Of a stretch of 64,000 bases of DNA, positions 13,861 through 26,330 are shown one piece after another. The translations under genes were made by a program, and so were the position numbers. Each line of letters begins with the position of its first letter. The stretch's first letter is position 1. Below the pieces are notes generated by a model. That model did no database searches, was not told where the DNA came from, and saw nothing but the letters and a program-made list of their open reading frames with translations. This stretch comes from Diphasiastrum complanatum (taxonomy: Eukaryota; Streptophyta; Lycopodiopsida; Lycopodiales; Lycopodiaceae): the NCBI GenBank assembly GCA_029204225.1, contig CM055113.1, positions 23,572,443 through 23,636,442 on the forward strand. The letters are read 5' to 3'.

Positions 13861-14820
13861 AATTAGGCCACATAGTATTGTGTCAGGGAATAATTACGAA
13901 CCTTGAAAAGATTAAGGCCATTATATTGCTACCACTACCACAAATTGTTTGGGAAATCTGTAGTTTCATGGGCCATGTGAACTACTATTGACAAATTTAT
14001 TTTGGATTTTGCTTTATTATTACGACCAATTTACAGAATAATAGTGATTATTAAATGGATTAAAAAGGCTATGGAAAGCCTCAAAATAAATGCATAAAGT
14101 GAGATTCCCTTCTTATGAGGGATGAATCGAAAATCTGACTTATGCGTTCACAAATGCATAAAGTGCAATTCCCTTCTTATGAGGGACAAATTGAAAATTT
14201 GAGTTCTACTTACACAAATGCATCAAGTTTGCTATAGACAATGTGCTTACCCAATGTGGAAAACGACCATTTGATTTGTTTTTCTAGTCATCAACTTATT
14301 GACACACAAGTAAAACTAGATTTGCCATAAACATGATGACCAAAAAAGAGAGAAATGACATGGATACCCATTCTTTTGAAATTTTGATTTAAAAAAAAAA
14401 AAAACCAATATTTAAGATGCTTTAAGAAAATATATTGTAATACTTAAAAAAAACATCTTTATATTAGTCAAACATTTTAGTCATGCTAAATTAATTAATT
14501 AATATATTATTATTATCATCTTTATATTAGTATATATCTAATAACAATGTTAAATAAAAATAAATCATTAATCACGTAACTACTAAAATAAGAAAAAACG
14601 ATATTTTTACTTATTTAAAAAAAATTGAAAAAAACTTAGATTTTAACACATTATTAAATAGGAGTGCTTGCTTAAAAAAAAAAAAATTTAATCGATGTTT
14701 TCTAAATTTTTATATTTTCAAAATATAATAAATTACAGGAATTTACAGAGATACTTGAAATCTAAGTAAACATTCAAATATTTAAACATAGAAAAAATTG
14801 TTGACTCTAAAGATTCAACA
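13861..14820. other. No gene; AT-rich, with a 2.5-copy tandem repeat
   Basis: At 14088-14225 a unit of about 64 bases, starting AAATGCATAAAGTG and containing TTCCCTTCTTATGAGGGA, is repeated about two and a half times with mismatches. The rest is very AT-rich, with poly(A) runs. Confidence 0.6.
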
Positions 14821-16290
14821 CAATTCAATATCGGATAATGTATGATTTCATACATGAAAGGTAAGATCCTTGCAAGAGGACTTGGGGGGAGATATCTCTA
14901 CAAGTTTTGTCATGATTTCTCTCATAAATCTATCACGATGTCTACTGATTCCACAATAGACCCAACAAGAAATTATGGTATTAGAGTTCAACCATCTCAA
15001 TATGACGAGCTTTAAGTACATGTATGAACATCAACTTGAAAATGGCCTTGATATATCTAATTCTATTCATACTCACACTATGAGTTTTGTATACTAAGAA
15101 AACAGTCTAGATGTCAATTCCCCAAGAATAAAGCTGATTGAGCATCTTTACTTCTGAAATTGATTCATTGTAATATATGTGGCCCAATGCATCATGCATC
15201 TCACCAAGAATCATATTCAAAATCCGAATCAGAATAGATCTAGACACTTTGAGGATCTACAAGATCTCAATAGCTTGTTAGATAAACTCCACATGCATTC
15301 TTAACATTAAAAGATGAGCCACAGATTGTAGAAGAAGAAATGTTAAGACAAAAATGTAGTCCAATGGCAAAACGTCATGAACAAAAAATTTGACTTTTTC
15401 ATGAAAAATCAGAATTCCAACTCTAATTGATCCTCTAAAGAGGAGAAGGATTATTAACTACAAATGGATTTTCATAGGAAAATACAATTATGATGTATTT
15501 ATATTTAATTGGATGGCTAGACTTGTGGCTAGAGAATACTTTCCAGTCCTTGGAGTCAACTATACGTTATCTCAAATAGAACACTTCATTGCCATAGCTA
15601 ATGTAGAAGCCTTCAAAACCCCTAGCAAATGGATGTCAAGAAACTTTCTTGAATGGCTTCATTCAAGAAGAGATATACATGAGACGACTTGAAGAATTAA
15701 TCAACCCAAAATTTAAGTATCGAGCATGTTGAATGCACAAAGCCCTTTATGGCTTAGACAAGGCTCCAAGAGCTTGGTATTCAAGAATTAACCAATTTTT
15801 GAATAATTTGGATTTGTGTCTAATTCCGTAGATAACAATGTTATCATTGTGATCTCTAGTTCCCACTTTATTCTAATTGCTCTATATGTAGATTATTCTC
15901 TACTTCTAAGTAGTAACTTAGATTTTCGAAGCAGGACTACATGTCAACTATCTTAAGAATTCAACATGTCTAATTTGGGACTAGTTCATTACCTTTTTGG
16001 GATTCATATCCTCAAAGATCGATGCAGGAAGACAATAGATTTAAGTCAAAAGAAGTACTTGTAGAACATTCTATGTCTGATCGCAAGGTTGTAGATTCAC
16101 CAATCAATCTTGCATTGAGGCTATCCACAAAACATTATTTTCAGTGTCTGATGAGATACATAAAATGAAATTAGTCTCCTATCATTCAATGATTAGTTCC
16201 TTAACGTATGTAGTGGTTCTGATCTAACCTACATTAGTGCTCTAGGATGCAAGCATTGTGCAAGTACTTTTGAAAGCCTTACTCATAAAT
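14820..16290 (+). mobile_element. Highly degenerate Copia (primer site and RT remnant)
   Basis: TGGTATTAGAG at 14976, one change from the initiator-Met primer site, suggests an LTR just before it. From about 15420, broken RT can be read: RLVAREYF-like, EEIYMRRLEELINPKFKYRAC, then ALYGLDKAPRAWYSRINQFL near 15745. Later pieces resemble LYVDYSLL and NMSNLGLVHYLFGI. Stops and shifts occur every few codons. Integrase and most of gag are absent. Confidence 0.7.
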
Positions 16291-16671
16291 TGTCCTCCTC
16301 TGTCACCTAAGTTTAAGGTGAAAAATTGGCCAACTAGTCACCTACTAGGCATGACTCTAGGAATTAGGCTAGGGTTGCAAATTAGGGCAAGAGAGCCAAG
16401 TTAACTTCCTTATTACATGCTGGAAATCAATTTGTACTTGTTTCTCAGCTTGCAGACCATACTACAGCCTGTAGTACACAGGTTCCAAGTCAGATTAAGT
16501 GATTGATCAATGCTATTGATTGTTCTTGCTTGTTGATTGTCAAATTGCCAATCTAGAACAATTTTTTTGTGTCTAGTTTTTTGTTTTTGATAGGTTGTAA
16601 AGCAAGCATCCAATCACTCTTGTGAATCTTTTGTAGATCCATTTATGGTCCTAAAGTATAGTACTTTCACA
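16291..16671 (+). mobile_element. Copia LTR remnant upstream of a primer site
   Basis: This stretch lies directly before a near-perfect initiator-Met primer site (TGGTATCAGAGCC at 16672). The left end is undefined. Only about 110 bases of internal sequence follow before the next Copia insertion. Confidence 0.5.
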
Positions 16672-16684
16672 TGGTATCAGAGCC
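16672..16684 (+). other. Copia primer binding site (tRNA-iMet)
   Basis: TGGTATCAGAGCC matches the complement of the initiator tRNA-Met 3' end used by plant Copia elements. Confidence 0.85.
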
Positions 16685-16802
16685 AAGTACAAGAGCATAA
16701 GCCATTGATCTAATGCAAATCCATTTAAAGCAAGTATTGGTGCTAAAAGCTAGTGATTGAGAGGGCAAGTTAGAATCTTAGACTACATTTTGGTGAGGGG
16801 AT

Positions 16803-17475
16803 TGTTGAACTTCAATGCTCAGCCTCAAATACATTAATTAGTGAGCATCCTGAAAAGCCGTTCAAAACAGAGATTTTTCTGACCTAGGTCGGCAGGCCGG
16901 AGAGGTTCGGATTTTTCCGACCCTTCACTAAATTATATGGGCGTGTTCGACCCTGGATCGGGTCGGATCAAGTCTAATTTTTCCGACCTCGGAAAATTTG
17001 ACCCTCAGCATGTTTTTTGACCCAGTGAAATTTTTTTGATACTTTGTATAAAATCCGACCCTATGTAATTTTCGATACTGTCGGTCAAAAATCTGACCCA
17101 AAGATTTCACGTCCACAGACCGCCTACTTTGTAACTGTATAAGGGGATTGTAATAACTATAGCAAAAGTAGTTGTTAATATTTTGTAGCATATCACACTT
17201 AGAATCTTCATCAGAAAACGTCTTAATATATTCCGAGTTTGATTATTCATTAATCTGTATCAGCGTTATCACTCTCAACAAGCTGAAGTTATAACTTCAT
17301 GCCATTGTATTCATTGTTGATAATAATCAGAGTGCGATTTGTCCTTCTGATGTTATTGGTCATTGCACATTGGTTTGAATCCATCATTTGAACTATTTTG
17401 CTGCTAATTGTGGTGCTTCCGATCCACGCATCTATATCGCTCCCAACTTCTGCTCATTCCCACTGATTTTTGACA
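16803..17475 (+). repeat. 5' LTR of the Copia element
   Basis: Starts TGTTGAACTTC and ends TGACA, followed by the primer site. It contains repeated TCCGACC/GACCC motifs and matches the LTR at 21076-22701 except for the solo-LTR insert and point changes. Confidence 0.93.
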
Positions 17476-17616
17476 TGGTATCAGAGTGAGCATCCAAGTA
17501 ATCTGCTTCTCATTGCGGATTAGTAGTCTTGTTTCTATCAAGACAACGAACTAGCAAGCGCGCAACCAACAGTATTCTGAAATCGTTGTTACTACCAACG
17601 ATCTCGCTTAGCCAGA

Positions 17617-18330
17617 ATGGATCCGTCTTCTCTAATCGAAAGGGTCGATGGAGGAAACTATCATCTCTGGAAGCTCAAAATGAAGGTCATGCTATTAGCC
17701 ATGGAATTGTGGGACATTGTTGACAGCACAGAACTCAAGCCAGAAGGTGAAGCAGCTACTATCACCAAGTGGAGACTGAAAGATGGCGAAGCTTTTGCCA
17801 TGATCACTCTCAACATAAAAGACAACCAAATCAGTCACATAAGAGCTGCTCAGACTGTTAAGGATGCATGGGACATCCTAGCAACCCTCTATGATGTCAG
17901 GGACCTCACCTCCAAACTCCATTTGAGGAAGAAATATTTCTCCTTGAGAATGTCTGAAGCAGTAAGTGTTTTGAGTCATCTCAACACTTTCCAAAATCTC
18001 ATGGAGCAAATGACTGCAATTGGCTCAGAAATACAAGACTCCGATGTTGTTATGACTCTATTATCGAGTTTGTTTGAAGCCGATGAAAATTGAGTCATGA
18101 CAATTTCGATCCAGGAGCATCCAACTCTATCAAGAGTAATATCATTACTTCTACAAGAAGAAATCAGAAGCTCAGCTTCCTCCTCAGCCTCAGGATTGGC
18201 TCTGGGTCGAATTTTAGCTCTGGGTCGAATTTTGACTCAGGGTCGAGTTCGAACTCTTCATCCTTCCAACCAAAGCAAAAACTATTCTGCAGGTACTGCA
18301 AGAAAACTGAGCATTGAATCAAGGACTGCA
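17617..18330 (+). pseudogene. Copia gag with zinc knuckle, broken by stops
   Basis: The frame at 17617-18093 starts MDPSSLIERVDGGNYHLWK, the usual Copia gag start, and shows the capsid-like block AWDILATLYDV near residue 90. It stops at a TGA at 18091-18093. Serine-rich sequence and the zinc knuckle (FCRYCKKTEH, then a stop where a residue of the knuckle is expected, and KDC) follow to about 18330 in a shifted frame. Gag would package the element RNA in cytoplasmic particles; this copy cannot make a full protein. Confidence 0.9.
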
Positions 18331-18348
18331 GAACTTTGAAATATCATA

Positions 18349-19803
18349 ATGAAAAGAAGAAGCAATACCAACAACAAACAACACGCACAAAGTACTTCAA
18401 CCAGTTTTTCGACCCAACAACAAGAGGAAGATGAAGCAGCTTTTATGACCAAGGTTGGAGAACAACAAGATATCGACTTTTGGTATCTTGACTCTGGAGC
18501 AACTGAACACATGACTCACCACAAAGACTGGTTTAAGGACTATGAATTATACACCCACACTCGAGTTGTACAACTTGGAGACAATTCATTGCACACAATC
18601 GAATAGTCAGGGTCGAATTTTAGAAGGGTGAAGTCAAGGTGTTGTCCCAACGTTCTCCACGTTCCAAATTTGACCAAGAATCTGCTCTCAGTTAGTAGAA
18701 TCACTGATTCAGGTCGGAGAGTCGAATTTGACACAAATGGCTGCACAATCTTTGACAAGCTCTAGGTTCCGGGAGAAGATGTGGCAATTTATACAAGCTC
18801 ATCCACTGCTACTCTTCTAACAGTCAAGCTCTTTACACCAGTACGTCTGAATCAACTGATATGCTATGGCATCTCAGATTAGGCCATCTCAACTTTAATA
18901 ATACTCAACAAATGTCAAAACAAAGTTTGGTACAAGATCTGCCTCAAATCAACAAATCGAGTTCTCCATGTGAAAGTTGTATTATCAACAAGCATGCTAG
19001 AAGTCCATTCATTTCTGACTTAGTTGACACTTCTAGAAATTTGCTGGACCTTGTACATGGTGACATTTGTGGCCCGATGCAGATTGCTATTACAGGGGGA
19101 ACACTATGTATTTCTTACCTTCATTGATGACTTCTCACGATGGACTGATGCTTACTTTTTGAAGAACAAATAAGAGGCATTTAAATTCTTCAAGCAGTTC
19201 ATTGTGTCTGAAGAAAATCAGATCCAGAGGAAGATCAAAGCACTTCGCTTAGATGGAGGGGGAGAATTTATCTCCACAGAATTTAAAGGATTCTACAAGG
19301 CAAACAGAATACACCAACAATATACAACAAGCTACTCACCACAGTCCAATGGTGTAGCTGAGAGGAAGAATCAGACACTTAAGTGCCAAGAGCATGCTGG
19401 CCCATGCCTCTCTTCCAAAGAAATTTTGGACAAAAGCTGTTAATACAGCAGCCTACTTACAAAATCGATCCATCACCAAAGTCCTGAATGGAAAGACACC
19501 TTATGAGGTGTGGATAAATTGAAACCATCACTCAAGAATATTAGAGTATTTGGATGCGTTGCCTATGCTCAGATTCCTGAAGATCTCAGGAAGAAGCTGG
19601 ACATCACAAGCAGAAAATTGATTTGTATTGGCTATTCTCCAGATCACAAGGCATACAAGCTCTACAATCTGGAAACAGAAAAGGCATTCACAAGCAGAGA
19701 TGTCATTTTTCTGGAGGACAAGTTTTTTGACCCCAAGGGAAAGACTGCACAAATTTCTGACAACACCTTGTATGTAAAATACACAAGGCACTCTATGGAC
19801 TGA
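18349..19803 (+). pseudogene. Copia protease and integrase region, frameshifted
   Basis: The protease motif FWYLDSGATEHMTHH begins near 18478. The pre-integrase zinc finger (HLRLGHLNFNNTQQ, CESCIINKHARSPF) is at 18864-19010. Integrase core pieces follow: LVHGDICGP near 19050, FIDDFSRWTDAYF near 19122, ALRLDGGGEF near 19240, and SPQSNGVAERKNQTL near 19340. The C-terminal block VFGCVAYAQIPEDLRKKL lies at 19549. The expected Asp, Asp and Glu positions of the catalytic triad can still be seen, but stops at about 18604, 19127 and 19440 split the frame. Confidence 0.92.
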
Positions 19804-20700
19804 AAAAATCACCCAGAGTCTGGTTCCAGAAAATAAATACATTCCTTATTGAGAATGGTTTTATTTTGAACTCAATAGACTCGAATGTCTATTACAAGTC
19901 TATATCAGACTTCTTCATCATCATCACTGTCTATGTAGATGACACTCTACTATTCAGTAACAATCTGAATTGGACGAAGGAGACGAAATGCATGCTGGCC
20001 AATGAATACAAAATGACTGATATGGGTCCAGCCACTATTGTGTCAAAAAATCAAAATTTTCTAAATTTGACCCATCAGACTGATTTTTATCAACCAACAA
20101 AGATATCTCAATAATGTGCAGGAAAGGCATGAAATGACTAACTGCAAACCAAGTCTATTTCCTGTCGACCCTGGACTGAAGCCGTCAAAGGAACCATCTC
20201 CTCAAACTGAGGCAAAAAAGAAGGAGATGAAACGATATCCATTCCACTCCATCACGACTCACTAATTTATACAATGATTTGCACTCGACCAGACCTTGCA
20301 TACTCAATTAGTTTACTTAGCCAGTTCCTATCAAATCCGGGTCTAATACATTGGAAAGCACTCTTGAAAGTCATGAAGTACATTCAAGCAACCAAATATC
20401 TCAGCATATGCTATGGAGGTAGCCAATCTGCCAATATTCTAGAAGAATACACAAATGCATATCGGGTAGGGGACGTTGATCCCAGAAGATCGAATTCTGG
20501 ATTTGTATTTTTATATAATCAAGGTCCAATCTCTTGGAATAGCCGAAAGTAGACCTCAATAGCATTATCATCAACCGAATCAGAATACATTGCTGCCACG
20601 AATGCTACTAAGGAGGCAATTTGGCTGAGGCACCTGCTAGTAGAAATCGACCTTGCACAGTCACATCCAACAATCATTTTCTATGACAATTAAAGAGCAA
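19770..20700 (+). pseudogene. Copia RT (5'-deleted) and RNase H
   Basis: After integrase the sequence jumps into the second half of RT. KIHKALYGLKKSPRVWFQK can be read at 19775-19830 and TVYVDDTLLFSNN, with an intact YVDD, at about 19930. RNase H follows with TRPDLAYSISLLSQFL, SNSGFVFLYNQGPISWNS and ALSSTESEYIAATN. It is interrupted at ATIIFYDN by the CT tract at 20703-20859, and its end resumes after that tract (NPRFH). Stops inside RNase H make it inactive. Confidence 0.9.
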
Positions 20701-20701
20701 T

Positions 20702-20862
<161 letters not shown>

Positions 20863-21075
20863 CCGAGATTTCATTTATGAAGCAAACATATTGAATTCAG
20901 GTATCATTATTTAAGAGAGAAAGTGCAAAGCAAGGAGTTATCATTAATCTACTGCAGGACAAAATCAATGGCAACAGTTACTTCACAAAGGTCCTATCAA
21001 AAGAGCACCATCTCAGATTCAACGAAATGTTAAATCTGAAAATCAAGACTTTCCAAGGTCCACATTAAGAGGGAG

Positions 21076-22701
21076 TGTTGGATTTCAATGCTCAGTCTCA
21101 AATCCATTCATTAATGAGCATTCTGAAAAGCCGTTCAGAACAAAGATTTTTTTGACCCTGGGTCGGGTCGGATCGGTTCATATTTTTTTGACCCTCCACT
21201 AAATTATCCAGATGTGTTCAACCCTAGATCGGGTCTAATTTTTTTGACCCCAGAAAATTCGACCCTCAGCATATTTTTTGACCCAATGAATTTTTTTTGA
21301 TACTTTGTATAAAATCCGACCTTATGTAATTTTTGATATTGTTGGTCAGAAATCCAACCCAACGACTTCGCGTCCACAGACCGCCTACTTTGTAATTGTA
21401 TAAGGCTGTTGTAATAACTATAGCAAAAGTAGTTGTAGATATTTTGTAGTATATCACACTTGGAATCTTCATCAGAAAACTTCTTTTGATATTCCGAGTC
21501 TGATAATTCATTGATCTGTATCAGCGTTATTGAAGAAACAAAACGTTTCAATTGCCAAAGCTTTGCTAGTTTTCAACCCTAAATTTGACAGAAAAGACAC
21601 ACAAAGCAAAATGTTCACGAACAATTTCGTGACACATGACACAAAATTGTTTGCGACACAAAATCATTCATGCACCACAAAAGACCAAGAAGATCAACCA
21701 AGTACCATAAGGTACAAATATTTGATATGATATCGTGACATCAACAGAAGTGCTTTAGGACGTGGCTAATCTGCACTCTTGTAATCCATGATTAGTTATA
21801 GATGTTTAATCTGTCTAGGAAGAAACTCGACACGACACGAAAAAGTTTGCGGACAATATACATTTTGTTTGATGCATAAAACAGATAGAAGAAAAGATGC
21901 TATTCGTGGGAGAATTGTATTTCTCTCACGCCAATGCATTGTGTGGATCTGTCACACAATGCTTGAAATCAAGATGATCAATAGATAATATTGTAGTTGT
22001 TATGCATATATTATTCTGAATGATTGTATGATCTCGAATGAATTTTTGTCTGTTACTGTTCGTGTATCTCACTTGATCATTCAATTCTGCACACTGGTTC
22101 AATCTTGTTGAATGTTGTATTAATCTATAACGTAGATCAGCAGTGTCTGTCTACATTCTGGAGGATTGTAGAAATGATATAGCCGGTAGCGACCAACAAT
22201 CATATCTGAATTCCACACGAACTGATTTTGTTCGCGACTATTTTCGCTTCGTGTTTCATTTTGTTTCGCTTCGCGATCACTTCACTTTCAGCAAAAATCA
22301 ATATCAGAGCTCATTCAAGTTTCGCCTCACTTCGCTTCGCTTCGTTTCGTCTAGTTTTGTCTAGTTTTGTTATAGAGCCTGATTGATCCTTTCGCGAATT
22401 CTTCTCGAACAAATTAGTTTCGCGAATCGTTCGAGAGACTCCCATCAGTTTGTCACCAAAATTTTACTAGAACTACATATTTTTCCATCAGTTATCACAC
22501 TCAACAAGCTGAAGTTATAACTTCATGCAAATGTACTCATTGTTGATAATAATCAGAGTGTGATTTGTCCTACTGATGTTATTGGTCATTGCGCATTTGT
22601 TTGAATCCATCATTTGAACTATTTTGCTGCTAACTGTGGCGTTTCCGATCCATGCATCTAGCTCGCTCCCAACTTCCGCTCATTCCCACTGATTTCTGAC
22701 A
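21076..22701 (+). repeat. 3' LTR of the Copia element, split by a solo LTR
   Basis: Pieces 21076-21530 and 22496-22701 are the LTR proper; 21531-22490 is the inserted solo LTR. The preceding purine tract is AAGAGGGAG. Confidence 0.92.
21531..22490 (+). mobile_element. Solo LTR, 960 bp, with GTTAT target duplication
   Basis: The insert begins TGAAGAAACAAAACG and ends TTTTTCCATCA, so it has TG...CA termini. GTTAT precedes it (21526-21530) and follows it (22491-22495), and the uninterrupted 5' LTR has only one GTTAT at that place. It contains many TTCGC and CGAA motifs. The 66-residue frames inside it are present in both duplicated copies but show no known domain. It is the scar of a full LTR element lost by LTR recombination. 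The strand is arbitrary. Confidence 0.93.
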
Positions 22702-23162
22702 GGGATTGAAGAGAGGAAAAACAAATATCCAGGAGAGGTCGATGCTCTGATAATCCTCTATTGATGAATGGGTACCTGGGTGGAATTCGATTCTGTCTGC
22801 CAGCTACTGCCTGCTAGATCAGATTTACAATCCTCCAACTATAGACAGACACTGTTGACCTACGTTTAACTGAGTTTAAGCATTCAACAAGATAAACCAG
22901 TGTGCGGATTAATAAATAAACAATTAATTATGAACAGACAACAATCAGACAACAAAACATTCGAGATCATTGAACATGTGTATTCAAACTACTATATTAT
23001 CAATGATCCCTGTGTAAGAGCGTTGTTGTGACAAACCCACACAACGTGTCGGTGTAAGAGAAGCTATGTCTCTCACAAACTATATCAAATTGTCTCGCTT
23101 ACTAGAGGACTTCTTGGACATCAATTTAGCAATACTATGCTCAGATCCACATTAAGAGGGAG

Positions 23163-24766
23163 TGTTGGATTTCAATGCTCAGTCTCAAATCCATTTATTA
23201 ATGAGCATTTTGAAAAGCCGTTTAGAACAGAGATTTTTTTGACCCTGGGTCGGGTCGGATCGATTTATATTTTTTTGACCCTCCACTAAATTATCCTGAT
23301 GTGTTCAACCCTAGATCGGGTCTAATTTTTTTGACCCCAGAAAATTCGACCCTCAGCATATTTTTCGACCCAGTGAAATTTTTTTGATACTTTGTATAAA
23401 ATACGACCCCATGTAATTTTCGATATTGTTGGTCAGAAATCCAACCCAACGACTTCGCGTCCACAGACCGCCTACTTTGTAATTGTATAAGGCGGTTGTA
23501 ATAACTATAGCAAAAGTAGTTGTAATATTTTGTAGTATATCACACTTGGAATCTTCATCAGAAAACTTCTTTTGATATTCCGAGTCTGATAATTCATTGA
23601 TCTGTATCAGCGTTATTGAAGAAACAAAACGTTTCAATTGCCAAAGCTTTGCTAGTTTTCAACCCTAAATTTGACAGAAAAGACACACAAAGCAAAATGT
23701 TCACGAACAATTTCGCGACACATGACACAAAATTGTTTGCGACACAAAATCATTCATGCACCACAAAAGACCAAGAAGATCAACCAAGTACCATAAGGTA
23801 CAAATATTTGATATGATATCGTGACATCAGCAGAAGTGCTTTAGGACGTGGCTAATCTGCACTCTTGTAATCCATGATTAGTTATAGATGTTTAATCTGT
23901 CTAGGAAGAAACTCGACACGACACGAAAAAGTTTGCGGACAATATACATTTTGTTTGATGCATAAAACAGATAGAAGAAAAGATGCTATTCGTGGGAGAA
24001 TTGTATTTCTCTCACGCCAATGCATTGTGTGGATCTGTCACACAATGCTTGAAATCAAGATGATCAATAGATGATATTGTAGTTGTTATGCATATACTCG
24101 AATGAATTTTTGTCTGTCACTGTTCGTGTATCTCACTTGATCATTCAATTCTGCACACTGGTTCAATCTTGTTGAATGTTGTATTAATCTATAACGTAAA
24201 TCAGCAGTGTCTGTCTACATTCTGGAGGATTGTAGAAATGATATAGCCAGTAGTGACCAGCAATCATATATGAATTCCACACGAACTGATTTTGTTCGCG
24301 ACTATTTTCGCTTCGTGTTTCATTTTGTTTCGCTTCACGATCACTTCGCTTTCCAGCAAAAATCAATATCAGAGCTCATTCAAGTTTCGCCTCACTTCGC
24401 TTCGCTTCGTTTCGTCTAGTTTTGTCTAGTTTTGTTATAGAGCCTGATTGATCCTTTCGCGAATTCTTCTCGAACAAATTAGTTTCGCGAATCGTTCGAG
24501 AGACTCCCATCAGTTTGTCACCAAAATTTTACTAGAACTACATATTTTTCCATCAGTTATCACACTCAACAAGCTGAAGTTATAACTTCATGCAAATGTA
24601 CTCATTGTTGATAATAATCAGAGTGTGATTTGTCCTACTGATGTTATTGGTCATTGCGCATTTGTTTGAATCCATCATTTGAACTATTTTGCTGCTAACT
24701 GTGGCGTTTCCGATCCATGCATCTAGCTCGCTCCCAACTTCCGCTCATTCCCACTGATTTCCGACA
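23163..24766 (+). repeat. Duplicated copy of the split Copia LTR
   Basis: Same structure as 21076-22701, with the nested solo LTR at 23617-24555 and its GTTAT flanks. It exists because of the tandem duplication and not because of a second insertion. Confidence 0.92.
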
Positions 24767-25378
24767 GGGATTGAAGAGAGGAAAAACAGATATTCAGGAG
24801 AGGTCGATGCTCTGATAATCCTCTGTTGATGAATGGGTACCTGGGTGGAATTCGATTCTGTCTGCCAGCTACTGCCTGCTAGATCAGATCTACAATTCTC
24901 CAAACTATAGACAGACACTATTGACCTACGTTTAACTGAGTTTAGGCATTCAACAAGATAAACCAGTGTGCGAATTAATTAACAAACAATTAATTACGAA
25001 CAGACAACAGTCAGACAACAAAACATTCGAGATCATTCAACATGTGTATTCAAACTACTATATTATCAATGATCCATGTGTAAGAGCGTTGTTGTGACAA
25101 ACCCACACAATGCATCGGTGTAAGAGAAGCTATGTCTCTCACAAACTATATCAGATTGTCTCGCTTACTAGAGGACTTCTTGGACATGAATTTAGCAATA
25201 CTATGCTCAGCTCAGGTTGATACTCAACCAATTGACGTTCTATCAATTTTGATGTTCAACCGATTCTCTCATCTTCAATCTAATTACATAGATGGAAAGA
25301 GAAAGAGTTTTATCTAAACTGAGATTACAAGAACAACTAATTAAGTACATTCTAACGGTATCCAGATTGTCTTCAACA
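24767..25378 (-). repeat. LTR of an older minus-strand Copia
   Basis: Read on the minus strand it starts TGTTGAAGACAATC at 25378 after the purine tract ATCCCCCTCTATG of the adjoining RNase H gene. It runs to 24767, where the younger Copia LTR begins; part of it also occurs as 22702-23145 because of the tandem duplication. A homologous LTR on the plus strand is at about 56236-56829. Confidence 0.85.
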
Positions 25379-25599
25379 TCATTCATAGAGGGGGATGTCC
25401 TCCTAGTACTTTCTTGATTTCCTTTGTACTTGGTTCGTGAAGATCCGCCTCCTTTCGGTCTTCGAGAGTTGTTCGGCTGTGTGTCTTGTTTGGGCTTTGG
25501 CTTTCTCTTTGAGCTCCTTCGGTCCTCGAACATTTGACCTTCGCCTTCGTGTCTTGTTCGGTCGTCGAAACATCTGGCCTTCGCCTTCGAATGTCTTTC

Positions 25600-26330
25600 A
25601 CTTGAAACCGTTATGTGGCGGTTTTGACCTGGGGTGGTTTCTGCCTGTGCACAGTTCGTTTTATTTCCACAGGCTCGAATTCGGAAGCTAGCAACGCTTT
25701 GTGGCTCAAAACATTTTGTTTCTTTAGCTCCCTCTCAAAGCGTGGTAGCTTTACGATTTCTAGACTTGTCCTCTCCCTCTCGAACATCCCTTTGTCTAAA
25801 GGTTTTGTAAAGATGTCCGCTACCATCTGCTTCATTCCAATGAAGATGGTCTTCAATTCGTTTCTTGCGACTAGGTCCCTTATAAAATGATATTTGATTG
25901 CAATGTGTTTTGTTCTTGAATGAAACACGGGATCCTTCATCAAGTGTATGGCAGAAGTATTGTCCATCTGCAAGATTAGAGGCTCTTTGGTGGTTTCACC
26001 CAGTCCGTCGCCATGTAATTTCGTCGGCCATCTTCGCGGCTGCAACATATTCTGCTTCGCAGGATGAGTGAGCTGTGATGGTCTGCTTCTTGCTGACCTA
26101 GAGAATTGCTGCATTTGCTACAATGGTGCATCCTCCTTAGATACTTTTGCAATCGTCCTTGAGTGATGCCCAACTTGCATCGTTGTAGGAGTGCATCTGG
26201 AATCCGGCATCACGAGAGTAACATAGCCCAAAATCTTTCGTCTTCTGAAGGTAGTGTAGGATTCACTTGGCAATCTTCCAGTGTGTCCAGCCTGGGAACT
26301 TCTTGAACTTGACATCTATCTCACTCAAAA
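25600..26330 (-). pseudogene. Copia RNase H, minus strand, truncated
   Basis: On the minus strand the usual order can be read: HWKIAK and LCYSRDAGFQMHSYNDASWA near 26300-26170, SCEAEYVAAAKMADEITW near 26070, then LQMDNTSAIHLMKDPVFHSR, TKHIAIKYHFIRDLV and MKQMVADIFTKPLDKGMFER down to about 25740. A C-terminal tail continues to 25611. It is the 3' part of a Copia whose LTR follows at 25378. RT and everything upstream is missing beyond about 26330. It is the same family as the plus-strand element at 54515-56829. Confidence 0.9.

Larger units (their letters stand above)
21059..25210. repeat. Tandem segmental duplication, two units of about 2.07 kb
   Basis: Unit 1 (about 21059-23145) and unit 2 (about 23146-25210) are nearly identical. 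Each holds the end of the Copia internal region, its 3' LTR with the nested solo LTR, and about 445 bases of flanking minus-strand LTR. The junction reads CTATGCTCAG|ATCCACATTAAG. Unit 2 lacks about 22 bases present near 22010-22033 of unit 1, and single-base changes are scattered. Confidence 0.95.

Noticed and set aside
21530-24074. Paired 66-residue frames (MKKQNVSIAKALL and MISYRCLICLGRN) that appear identically twice
   Set aside because: They looked like a duplicated small gene, but both lie inside the solo LTR and are duplicated only because the whole block is.
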